The notes under the pieces: generated by a model | The model's database searches: none | Told to the model about the DNA's origin: nothing | What the model saw: only the letters and a program-made list of their open reading frames with translations | Position numbers and translations under genes: made by a program | Shown here: one piece after another, positions 55,152 through 64,000 of the stretch | Numbering within the stretch: the first letter of the stretch is position 1 | How the letters are laid out: each line of letters opens with the position of its first letter | NCBI GenBank assembly: GCA_024114885.1 | Contig: CP099423.1 | Location: 2,356,001-2,420,000, forward strand | Direction of reading: 5' to 3' | DNA: 64,000 bases | Origin: Septoria linicola | Taxonomy: Eukaryota; Ascomycota; Dothideomycetes; Mycosphaerellales; Mycosphaerellaceae

Positions 55152-56786
55152 ATGTCCAAATCGCTGCACTCGCCAACGGCGCGACTGCTGCAGTCGTCGC
55201 GTCTGTTCTCTCTGCCACGACCGCTGCCCCAGCCAGCATTAGAGTCCGCATCAGCATCGGGAGCATATCGAGCATCAGAAACAGCGACTCTGCCATATCC
55301 CACGCATCAGGCCATTGCCACGCCCGCTTCATCGCATTTTCGAGGAGATTGGGGACTGAAACGACCGATTCCACGAAAGACGACCGCCCGCAGCACAACG
55401 CCCGTCATTCGAGTTCGAGCACAGGACAACACGCAGCACATTACCGACTTCGAATCCGCCGCCGATCATGTTCTCACCGAATCGAAGTGGCGACAGATGG
55501 GCATTCCGCTGATGAACAAGGAGCCTCGCACGACATATTCCGGCGACAGAGCATCGCCGCAGAGTGTCTACGATGATAACCTGGACATTACCGATCCGGA
55601 AGCTGCTCAGCGAGATGCGCCTCAGATGACTGCTGCGAGGACAAGGGGAGCGCCGGCGAGTGTAGAAAGGACGAATCAGAGGTGGAAGTTTGAGGGACCA
55701 TGGATACCAGGCATGCAGGAGGGAGAGTTTGACGAGTACATTTCCGGCAAGCTCACTAAGAGAAAGGCAGAGTTCCGCCACTTCTTGACCAAGCGCATCC
55801 TGGAGAAGCGGATACACGACGAGGAAAGGTCAAATCGCGATCGAGGGCAGAGCAGAGCCGTGTCCACTTCTCGCATCGAAGAGTTGAGGAAGGAGGTCGA
55901 GGAGAACTACGAAAGTGAAGAGAAGAAGCTGCGTGATGATCATGTCGTGCAGAATCTCGGATCAGAATTGACGGCCGCCATCTGCGACTTCTTGGATCTT
56001 CCTGGTGTGCGCATGGGACGACAGAACTATGCTCAGTCATCACTCCTCCAAGCCCAAGTCAGTAGCCTGACTTCCGACTCAGGGCCTCCATCAACACATC
56101 CTGGTGCCGGCCTCTCGCATCTGAGGACGAACGCTTTCATGGAAAACCACCCATACTGGGGTCCCCAAGCACACCGCGCACCAGTCAAGGCTCGTGTGCT
56201 TCGACCAAGAAACAGCTCCCTCTACACCGAATTCCAGGCCAAGATTGGTGTCGGAGGCGTCGTCACCAGCGACCCCATCGGCTCCTCCAACCACTCCTCA
56301 TCTCGTGGGCAGCTCCCAGAATACACCGAAGAGCACAAGGACGAGCACTACCTCGACAACGACCGCATGACCAGCGCTCTCGATGAGAATCTCCCCGGCG
56401 GCAACAAGATCTGGGTCCAGCCCGACACAGCCCACATCAACGAGTCCGGCAACATCCAGCTCCACATCAGCAGAGGCGACAAAGAAGCCATCGCTGTCAA
56501 GAGGAACAAAGTCGAGCACATCCACCAAGCGAGAAGTCAAAGCTATGGTGGTCCTACTGGGCCAGGATATGTTGGTACCGCAAAGCCTGGGCAGGAGGCT
56601 AATTATGGATATAGCTTGCCCGGCATGAGGCAGCAGAGGCAGAGATCGAGCGGTGTGAAGGGTTTTGATGAAGAGTTGGGGAGAAGTCCGAGACAGGGAC
56701 AGATGGAGCAGGGAGAGGCTGCGCAGAAGATTCGGGAATTGATGGCTGGTGCTGGGAAGGGAAGAGGAGGGTTCTCGAGGAGGTAG
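55152..56786 (+). CDS. mrp51: Mitochondrial small-subunit ribosomal protein Mrp51
   Basis: Single exon, 544 residues. The start at 55152 (CACAATGTCC) gives MSKSLHSPTARLLQSSRLFS, a mitochondrial-type presequence rich in S, R and L. The segment HFRGDWGLKRPIPRKT, then HITDFESAADHVLTESKWRQM, is the hallmark of the Mrp51 family (PF11709). A charged coiled-coil-like helix lies in the middle (EELRKEVEENYESEEKKL). In yeast Mrp51 supports translation initiation on mitochondrial mRNAs. The C-terminal 90 residues are Gly/Arg/Gln rich. Sense-strand codons become G-rich at the 3' end. Confidence 0.9.
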   Translation: MSKSLHSPTARLLQSSRLFSLPRPLPQPALESASASGAYRASETATLPYPTHQAIATPASSHFRGDWGLKRPIPRKTTARSTTPVIRVRAQDNTQHITDFESAADHVLTESKWRQMGIPLMNKEPRTTYSGDRASPQSVYDDNLDITDPEAAQRDAPQMTAARTRGAPASVERTNQRWKFEGPWIPGMQEGEFDEYISGKLTKRKAEFRHFLTKRILEKRIHDEERSNRDRGQSRAVSTSRIEELRKEVEENYESEEKKLRDDHVVQNLGSELTAAICDFLDLPGVRMGRQNYAQSSLLQAQVSSLTSDSGPPSTHPGAGLSHLRTNAFMENHPYWGPQAHRAPVKARVLRPRNSSLYTEFQAKIGVGGVVTSDPIGSSNHSSSRGQLPEYTEEHKDEHYLDNDRMTSALDENLPGGNKIWVQPDTAHINESGNIQLHISRGDKEAIAVKRNKVEHIHQARSQSYGGPTGPGYVGTAKPGQEANYGYSLPGMRQQRQRSSGVKGFDEELGRSPRQGQMEQGEAAQKIRELMAGAGKGRGGFSRR

Positions 56787-58527
56787 TGGAGATGTGTTGG
56801 CTGACTGTATGTATAGATCTAAATGAAGATGTGAGCGAAGCAAGCCTCCAACATTTCGGGACCATTCGTGGACTACTAGTATATCAGCGGAAGTTTCAAT
56901 CGTCCAACAACCTTGTCCAAAGCGGCCCTGCGGTTACATTCTTGAGTAAACCTCGTCAACTTCCGAATTGAACCTCTTCGCAATGACCGGACACTCACGA
57001 GAGGCCAGCATCGAAGCGCAGCACGGAAATGTGCTTACCGCGACATCATTGATGTCATTAAAGTCCTCTAGCAAGGCTGCACGACTGGCTGTGCCGGGTT
57101 GAAAAACGTCATTGGTATCTATCAATGTACACCGGCGAACTGACTTGACTTCCATCGCAGCGTTCTGACACTGGACATGACTGGCCGTCGATTTCCTGCT
57201 GCGCAACTCTTCGTCAATCTCAGGTCTGACCTGACACACCGAATGCTGGCCACGCAGAATGCAGAATGAACAGATTGCATCAGTTCTACCCCTACACGCG
57301 CGAGTCGAGAACGGTTCCCTGGCCGTTGTGCCCAACATACTAGAACACCATCAGGTTCACGTGCTTCGATTGCAAGACCTTGGTAGAATCTTGCGGTGTC
57401 AAGGCCAAGACAAAATGCAGCCTCAGTAGCCTGCTCATCAGCCGGAGGCATAGACACATCACGTACAGACTGCAAAGAGCCTCCCACGTGGTGTGTGATG
57501 CACGTCATGTACCGCCCATATGGAGATCTGGCACGTGCTTCTCATCCAAAGGCGTTTGCGAACCACGCATGCTTGGCAGATTGCCTGTACAGATGCTTGC
57601 AGGACGTCAGAGAAGCCATCCGCCACTCCAGCAGACTAGTGCATCTGAAACTGACTCTGCAACAAGGCAGCACTCCTGCGTGCACGGGATTGAAACTGTG
57701 GCGCGGTCTTGGAATGTATTTCGGCCTTGGTAACTGTAAGCCACACTATTCTACTTATGTATGCTGCCATTCGAGACTTGACATTGCATTACAGAGATCA
57801 ATCTAGCGCTGACGAGTCTCTTGCAGAAGGCTGCCCGCGGCTGCTACGCCGGTTCTGTATCGACTTGCTTCCCAGTCACTTGCGGGAGAAGAGCAGGATG
57901 CAGCATCATCGTAGCACACGGTGCCACGAGATGAGTAGGATGTGGTGCCTGCAGCTGAGGACAGCCAGGAAGGCGCAGGAACGCACGTGACCGTAGATGA
58001 CAGTAGCGTTGATGGGGAATCTGTACTCGCTGACTCTAGAACTAGACAGGTGGGCCACATATGTTCAACAAACTTGCTTGTACTCGCGATCCGGGGGCTG
58101 AACAATTAGGTCGGAGCAGTAGCAGTAGGACACTGCATGCCGAGACGAGCCGATCAGGGCACGCGAAATTATCGATGACAGGGAACTTCAAAAGCAGTCG
58201 GAGCGTTAATTGGCTCCCAAGCGCTTGCGCATGCAGCATTCTGTATGAGGTCCGGCTCAGGGCTTGGTGTCGTTGTGCTAGGCGCGCAAAATATGCAGCT
58301 AACTATGCACAAGCCTCCGCAGCAGCTTTACTTCAGAGTTTGGCATCACAAAGTGACACGAAGTTCCATCAGTGACGATTCGCAAACGAGCGCCATTCGT
58401 GGGAACTGCGAAGCTGCGTTCATGATGGCTTCAACCGTACGTGTCAGGGAGGCCCCTCATCTGTAGTATAAGTTCCACCATTGTAGCTGGCAATGTGCTA
58501 CTTCTCCCCTAGTGATCAATCAACCCG
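56787..58527. other. Intergenic, about 1.7 kb
   Basis: Several short overlapping ORFs, none with a recognisable domain or consistent coding bias. Confidence 0.5.
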
Positions 58528-59300
58528 ATGTCTCAATACTGGAAATCAGCGGATGACAGCAGCCATGTCGTTGGCGGAGTGAATGGCGAAGTAGCAGCGA
58601 GACGACAACCAAATGTACTTCCAATATGTACACATAGTAGTAGAACAATGCTGATACTTCGCAGATCGATGCGTTCGACGACCTGGCCTCAAGATCAACT
58701 CCTAGATCCTCGGCTGACTCCTATATCGATCCAACGATCCTCAATTTCATCGAATGCGATCCGCAAGACTTCATGACGTGGCCATGGTTGGATGCTTGGG
58801 TACCTAGTCTAGCTCCCCAGTCCACGCACGATTCCGCTTGGCTTGTGACACCTGGCGTCGTCGACATTCATCAGACTTCTCAGGGAGCACAAGGTCACCG
58901 AACTTATTTCTTAGAGCGTAGCGATCTCAGGTTGTGCTCACCACAAACGATGTCCACGATCGATACGGCTGCACTACCCCCGATCCTCGAGGCCGACATG
59001 CAAGACTTCGTGGAGACCAATAGACCCAACACCGAGCTGTCTACTAGCACGCATAACCATTCTCGTCGCCGTCTGGGCCATAGCAGTCGTGAAGGACCCT
59101 CGTCTCGTCCTATTTACGATTGTCCAGCTTGCTCGTTGGCCTTTCGGTATCCTAAGGACCTGGCTCGACATCGATCGACCGTCCATACGCGGGCTCAACC
59201 ATTCTTGTGTCCGGTCCAGGAGTGGATTTATCATGTTACCGGTTTTGGTAGGAGGGACAATCGAGCTCGGCACATGAGAAACATGCATAGCACTTCGTGA
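58528..59300 (+). CDS. C2H2 zinc-finger protein with an atypical second finger
   Basis: Exons 58528-58614 and 58665-59300 (intron 50 bp, GTACTT...CGCAG) give 240 residues. The N-terminal ~150 residues are acidic and Ser/Thr rich (ILNFIECDPQDF, ILEADMQDFVE), possibly an activation region. A standard C2H2 finger (YDCPACSLAFRYPKDLARHR, then VH) is followed by a second finger FLCP....GFGRRDNRARHMRNMH in which the expected second Cys is replaced (CPVQEW). The GFGRRDNxxRHM pattern is common in ascomycete C2H2 regulators. Likely a nuclear regulator; target unknown. Confidence 0.75.
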
Positions 59301-59449
59301 TATGCTTCCGTTTGGACGATTAGGACTCGTTGCTATTAATGGGAGGCACATGTTTCTGGCTGTCCAATGCTTTGTACATTTGGGCCGCTTGTCGGTCACT
59401 ACAGATCATAGAAGTCAATTTATAAATTGCCATTCAAAGGATTCAAGAC

Positions 59450-59468
59450 ATTCAATTCAGAATTGAAT
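59450..59468. repeat. Inverted repeat ATTCAATT/AATTGAAT
   Basis: Perfect 8-bp arms with a 3-nt loop (CAG), 15 bp from a second hairpin. Confidence 0.5.
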
Positions 59469-59483
59469 CTGAATACTGCCCGG

Positions 59484-59505
59484 ACTGAATATTCGGATAT
59501 TCAGT
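59484..59505. repeat. Inverted repeat ACTGAATAT/ATATTCAGT
   Basis: Perfect 9-bp arms with loop TCGG. ATACTG upstream (59473) and CAGTAT at the right arm allow an alternative longer stem. Confidence 0.55.
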
Positions 59506-60064
59506 ATCGACGAGTCTTCTCCGAAGACCTAGGAAAAGACCAAGTATCCAGTCTAGATCTTTCTATATCGTAGTTTGCTGTGGACTTGCTACTAGTTTGC
59601 TATCGGTTTATTACCGGAATGCTCCAGATCTTGAGTCATTGATCATTCAAACTACATATTGCTAGAATTTGAGTGCATCGTTTTTAATTGCAATGTTCAA
59701 AATTCAACTTCTATGCTACAAATATAGTCAGCATCCTTTGTTTTGGCCCGGTGGTAGGGGATGTATAGCGACGAGCCAGTAAAATTGAATCGAGCTTGAT
59801 CTTAATCGAACTGTGAACGCTTGATCGTGAGCAGGTGAAGTGTTGTTGTCTCGGTCGGGAGTTCTGCGGTAGAGCACGCGCTAGCGCATTTCGCACGTAC
59901 AGTAAATACCTCTCTTCTTCCTAGCTCGAGTCCAGACATACATTTTAACACAGGTCTTGACAGGTCAGATTGTTTTGAGTATTTACCGCAAGACCTCACT
60001 GCGACAGAGTCAGCACTCACCTTACCCATTATCAGAACGACTGCCGCTAACCTCCATCAGCGAC

Positions 60065-60742
60065 ATGGCCACCTCACTAGGCGCCTCGCCTCCAACAGAC
60101 TGCCTCATTCTCGACAGACTGGCCGCCGAGTTGCGCAACTCGATCTACGAGCTGGCTTTCACACCCGACCGCGACATCGAGGAGGTCGACTTCTTCGCCG
60201 CAGCTCCACCAAGCTCTGCTCTGCTCTTGACTTGTCGCCAGATCAAGAACGAGGCTCGTGGAATTCATCGCGCTGCGTACCGTAGCTACTGGCGTTCGAC
60301 CAAATTCTTCATTTTAGAGCGCGAAGTTGATTTGGAGCAGGGCCTGCCGGTGCCTATCAGAGATATCAACAGAATACAAGACCTTCGAGTCATTGGACCG
60401 TGTACTACGGGCAGCTACAGTTTCGATTTAATCGACAAACGTGGTGTCTGGAAGTTCGTGGCATCCGATGAGAATGGCGAGGTAATGATCGAAGAACCGT
60501 ACACTTGCGAACAACGGAAAGGCAGTTCCTGGTCTGATGAGACTGCTGTTCAGTGGGAAGAACATCTGACAGTGACCGGGGCGATAGTCAGCGTGGGAAT
60601 GGAGCCCTCTCACTTGCCTTTCCATCGCCAAATCAAGCACGCGGTGCAGAAGGCGAGGGTCTGTCGCATCAGTAGGAACACTCTCCACAACGGGATATCT
60701 GGGGCATCCTGGGGCCAGCTCGTACTCGGCCGGCCATCATAA
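60065..60742 (+). CDS. 2EXR/F-box-like protein of ascomycetes
   Basis: Single exon, 225 residues, starting at the ATG giving MATSLGASPP (60065; an earlier non-ATG extension is rejected). LILDRLAAELRNSIYELAFT followed by ALLLTCRQIKNEA is the pattern of the expanded 2EXR/F-box-like families of filamentous ascomycetes. Function is unknown for nearly all members; a protein-protein adaptor role is often assumed. No membrane segment. Confidence 0.8.
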   Translation: MATSLGASPPTDCLILDRLAAELRNSIYELAFTPDRDIEEVDFFAAAPPSSALLLTCRQIKNEARGIHRAAYRSYWRSTKFFILEREVDLEQGLPVPIRDINRIQDLRVIGPCTTGSYSFDLIDKRGVWKFVASDENGEVMIEEPYTCEQRKGSSWSDETAVQWEEHLTVTGAIVSVGMEPSHLPFHRQIKHAVQKARVCRISRNTLHNGISGASWGQLVLGRPS

Positions 60743-61118
60743 GACACGAGCCATCTTAAAGAAGCTGGCGGCGCCGGATTATCAGATTCGAGAGGTCCGC
60801 CACGTCCTGTGGAAGGACAGATCGCAGATGGTCGAGAACAACAGAAATAATAGGCGACTGTTGCATGGGCTGATGATTGCGGCTTGGGTAGATCAAACAA
60901 ATACTACCCGATTGCATAGGTGTCTTTGCATACTCCTGCACCTCAAGCTTGATAATGAAGTCAAAGAACAAATGTGGAACGCAGCGTGAAGTAGTGAAGG
61001 TAAAGCCGAGCCTACCCTTACCGGCGCCTTGGCACAATCGGATCCGTGCTTGCTGACTGTTCGTTTCACGATGCACTTCACTTTGACCACTTTCCATTGA
61101 CCGTCTTTCTCGCATAAT
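60743..61118. other. Intergenic, 376 bp
   Basis: 3' region of the 2EXR-like gene and promoter of the prolidase gene. Confidence 0.5.
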
Positions 61119-62648
61119 ATGACCAAGAACACCATGGCGCCCAGGCCAATTGCCAATCCTGATCTCCCAAAGCCGCCTTCGGGCAAGTATCCGGCAAAAG
61201 CTCATGCCAGACGAGTTGCAAAGTACATCGCTGAGCATGGCGGGCCAAGCAGTGGGCTTATCTACCTTGAGGGGCAAAGTACTAAGATGACAGAGGTATA
61301 CATCTACTAATATGCAATCGTTATTTTATAGCAAGCTGAATATCGTGTGCAGGATGACGACCAAGAAGGCCACTTCAGACAGCGAAGACATTTTTACTAC
61401 TTATCTGGCTGCGATCTACCAGACTGCTTTTATGCATATGACATAGCCTCCGATACCTCGACACTATGGATTCCTCCAGTGGATCCGGAAGATGTCATGT
61501 GGGCAGGCATGCCTTTGCTTCCCAAAGAAGCACTTCAAAGATATGACATCGATCAAGTCTTGACGACAGATGATCTCAAGTCGGGCAAGTCACTGGTAGA
61601 TATGCTGTCCAAGCAGAAGCCAGTCGTGCTAGCCATGAAGGACCGAGCAGATCTGGCTATCTTTGATGCTCCCGCTGTCAAGAATTTCAAGCCAGACATC
61701 AACGTAGATCTGCTGAGAGAGGCGATTGAAGAATGCAGAGTCATAAAAGACGAGCATGAGATCGCCATGATCCGCCACGCCAACATCATCTCCTCATATG
61801 CTCACGAGCAGGTCCTGGCGTCTGTTCCTCGTGCTTCAAACGAGCGCGAGCTCAACGCGGTCTTTGTCATGCACTGTCACGCCAATGGCTGCAAAGAAAT
61901 GGCATACGGCTGCATCTGTGCGTCTGGTACAGCTGGTAGCACACTTCACTACGTCCACAATGATCAACCCCTCGAAGGCAAGGACAACATCCTTCTCGAT
62001 GCCGGAGCAGAGTACAACTGCTACTGCGCCGACATCACTCGCACATTCCCAATCACAAAAGATGGCATGTTCACGAAAGAGAGCAAAGAAATCTACGATC
62101 TAGTACTGCTCATGCAAGATGAAGCCTTCAAACTCATCAAAGCCGGCACAATGTGGGAAGACTGCCACATGAAAGCTCACACGACTGGAGCTCTTGGTCT
62201 CCAGAAGCTCGGCATCTTCAACAAGAATCTCACACTGGACCAGATTATGGACTCCCACATCATGACACGCTTCTTCCCTCACGGTCTCGGCCACTACCTA
62301 GGCATGGACACGCACGACTGCGGCGGACACGCCAACTACGACGATCCAAACCCCTACTTCGCTTACTTGCGCAAGCGTGGTCCTCTACCCGTTGGCGCGG
62401 TCATTACGAATGAGCCTGGAATCTACTTCAGAGAGTTCCCGCTCAGGCAGGAACTAAAAGATGGGAAGTGGGACGGTATTGTGGATCAGGATGTGCTCGA
62501 AAGGTATTGGCGGGTTGGTGGAGTGAGAATCGAGGATGATATTGTGATTACGGAGGATGGGTATGAGAATTTGACGACTGTGAGTAGTGATTGGCAGAGT
62601 GTGCAAGAGATGGTGCAGCGGGGCCTGGCGAATGGCGCGCTGCACTAA
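61119..62648 (+). CDS. pepP: Xaa-Pro aminopeptidase/prolidase (M24B)
   Basis: Exons 61119-61295 and 61353-62648 (intron 57 bp, GTATAC...TGCAG) give 490 residues. An alternative acceptor at 61331 would add seven in-frame residues; the 61352 acceptor restores the usual MTEDDDQEG sequence. An aminopeptidase P N-terminal domain (RRHFYYLSGCDLPDCF) is followed by the M24 fold. Metal ligands are visible in DAGAEYNCYCADITR (two Asp), PHGLGHYLG (His), NEPGIYF (Glu) and RIEDD (Glu). It cleaves X-Pro bonds in the cytosol during peptide turnover. Confidence 0.94.
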
Positions 62649-62834
62649 GTGTTTCAGATGTGAGGTGAAAGTGAAGATGCAGTATCACTTTAGGCAGCCA
62701 CGCGAAGGCTGGCACTTGCTGTTTCTTCTTCTGCTTCTACTTCCTCATCTTCATGTTCCTCTCCCTCAACATTCCGCCTTGTACACTACAAGCCACCAAT
62801 ACGTGTATGCACCTTGGCGCAGCAAGTGCGCATC

Positions 62835-63617
62835 ATGTCGACAGCTGATACTGCACGCACCGCTGCGAATTCGACATCGCATCTCTGGGACAAGGCGCCA
62901 CCTACTAGCGAGGCCGAAGAGTAAGTCGCAACGCACAGTTCATCAGGTCCGTCGCTGATAATTGATGATAGCTACTCTATTGTCCCCGTTGTTGTCGAAG
63001 TCGGCCAGTCAGCCACGCTGTTCTATCTCACGGAAACAAGACTTCGTGCTTTTTCCAAATTCTTCGACACAGCACTCAAGAAGGAGTGGCTGGAGGGACA
63101 ACAGCGCAAGGTTCCCCTGCCAGATGAAGATCCAGAATTATTCAATGTTTATGCAAACTGGATCATGACAGGCAAACTATTCGTCGAAGATGAATCCGGG
63201 GTGCCAGGAGGGCAGGGAAAAGTAAGACAGAAGCTCGTGGACCTTTACATTCTGGGTGACAAGCTGCTCGACACCGACTTCAAGGACAGAGTCACGGATG
63301 CTTTGGCTAGCGTTTTCGTGGTGAGGTGCGACAATACCCATCGGATGTTAGGTACTGCGCAACGGGACAAAGCGTATGCGCACACCACGTCGGGGGCCAG
63401 TCTGCGTCGGATGATAGTCGGTCAGCTTGCGGCAGTGAGTAACACTCAGGATCTGATCTCAGAGGATGATACAAAGATTCTTCTGCTGGATGTTGCACTT
63501 GAATTGACGAAGAGTCGAGCTCGCAATGTCGCCGCGTTTAAGAGTGAGGTCGAAGCGTGCGCATTCCACGAGCATGTCCCTGGCTCAGAGAATTGCTACA
63601 GAAGCAGACGCGTTTGA
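62835..63617 (+). CDS. BTB/POZ domain protein
   Basis: Exons 62835-62920 and 62972-63617 (intron 51 bp, GTAAGT...GATAG) give 243 residues. YSIVPVVVEVGQSATLFYLTETRLRAFSKFFDTALKKEWLEGQQRKVPLPDEDPELFNVYANWIMTGKLF spans the BTB fold, beginning about residue 29. The C-terminal half (LVDLYILGDKLLDTDFKDRV) matches the helical extension of fungal BTB proteins. Such proteins usually serve as adaptors; the partner is unknown. The first exon is short and Ser/Thr rich. Confidence 0.85.
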
Positions 63618-63868
63618 GCCACGACTGGTTGGCACAACATGCGACTGGTCAGCACCATTGGAGACCACCAGTATTGCCCAGCGGTGGTAGTCGGACCGAA
63701 CTGAGCGTCATCAACGGGGCAAGATGATTCAAAACAGGTCGAATTGAAGCTCAAATCGCCGGATCTTTGGCTCATTGGGGTGCTCACAGGTTGGTATTGC
63801 CGTGGGGAGACAGGCAATCGTTCTGCGTGTCTATAGATAAGTTCCATGGAGGATCCGCGTACAACACT

Positions 63869-64000
63869 TTATAGTTGATGTCCCGTCTTCTCCACAGCCT
63901 TCTTATACGCCGGCGTCGCCTCACACTCGTCCAACCACTTGTCAATGTTCGCCCACTTTCCGCCTTGCGTCCCCAGTTCTCTAATCAGAATAAATCTCGC
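63869..64000 (-). CDS. Glutathione S-transferase, 3' end (partial)
   Basis: The minus-strand frame from the window edge ends in WANIDKWLDECEATPAYKKA then VEKTGHQL and a TAA stop. This is the C-terminal helix pattern of glutathione S-transferases (W...WLxxxxARPAYKKAVE). The rest of the gene lies beyond 64000. Confidence 0.8.
   Translation of the reverse strand, partial: ARFILIRELGTQGGKWANIDKWLDECEATPAYKKAVEKTGHQL

Larger units (their letters stand above)
59301..60064. other. AT-richer intergenic with two hairpins
   Basis: Holds two perfect inverted repeats (separate entries); otherwise no gene. Confidence 0.5.

Overview
The window reads as nuclear DNA of a filamentous ascomycete, probably a dothideomycete. 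It has short (48-69 bp) GT-AG introns, fungal housekeeping genes (mex67, the mitoribosomal protein Mrp51, an M24 prolidase), 2EXR-like and HET-like sequences, and a heavily RIP-mutated transposon block. The class is an inference from general gene content; no search was possible.

Layout. (1) 1 to about 16,085 is an AT-rich block with no intact ORF, in which CpA and TpG have almost vanished in favour of TpA. A nearly complete Ty1/Copia element (5969-12267) sits in it, with 278-bp LTRs and a perfect 5-bp target duplication. Around it lies older decayed DNA that still shows two consecutive histone-H3-fold pseudogenes (about 13600-14026 and 14450-15070) and a dispersed 13-bp-period motif found in both orientations, at least three times inside predicted introns. 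(2) About 16.1-22.7 kb is gene-poor, with one mucin-like secreted protein. (3) 22.7-39.8 kb holds eight consecutive genes that all look like secretory-pathway glycan enzymes: a Stealth-type sugar-phosphate transferase, a GT34, a GT32 (Och1-like), a Cas1-like O-acetyltransferase, an unassigned type II GT-A-like protein, two acyltransferase-3 paralogs and a GT25. Two pairs are divergently arranged. I infer a biosynthetic cluster for an acylated, possibly phosphodiester-containing surface or secreted glycan. (4) 41.5-64 kb is ordinary chromosome: FAD monooxygenase, flavin-reductase-like protein, amino-acid permease, mex67, a HET fragment, a single-pass surface protein, mrp51, a C2H2 zinc-finger protein, a 2EXR/F-box-like protein, prolidase, a BTB protein and the end of a glutathione S-transferase gene.

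In the glycan cluster, the GTs and the Stealth protein carry N-terminal membrane anchors and the acyltransferases are polytopic, consistent with a Golgi-lumen pathway: GT34/GT32/GT25/unknown GT for chain building, the Stealth protein for sugar-phosphate addition, and Cas1 plus two AT3 proteins for acylation. The most interesting items are this cluster, the tandem H3-fold pseudogenes and the 13-bp-period motif. Exon boundaries were chosen by hand from splice signals, reading phase and family motifs.
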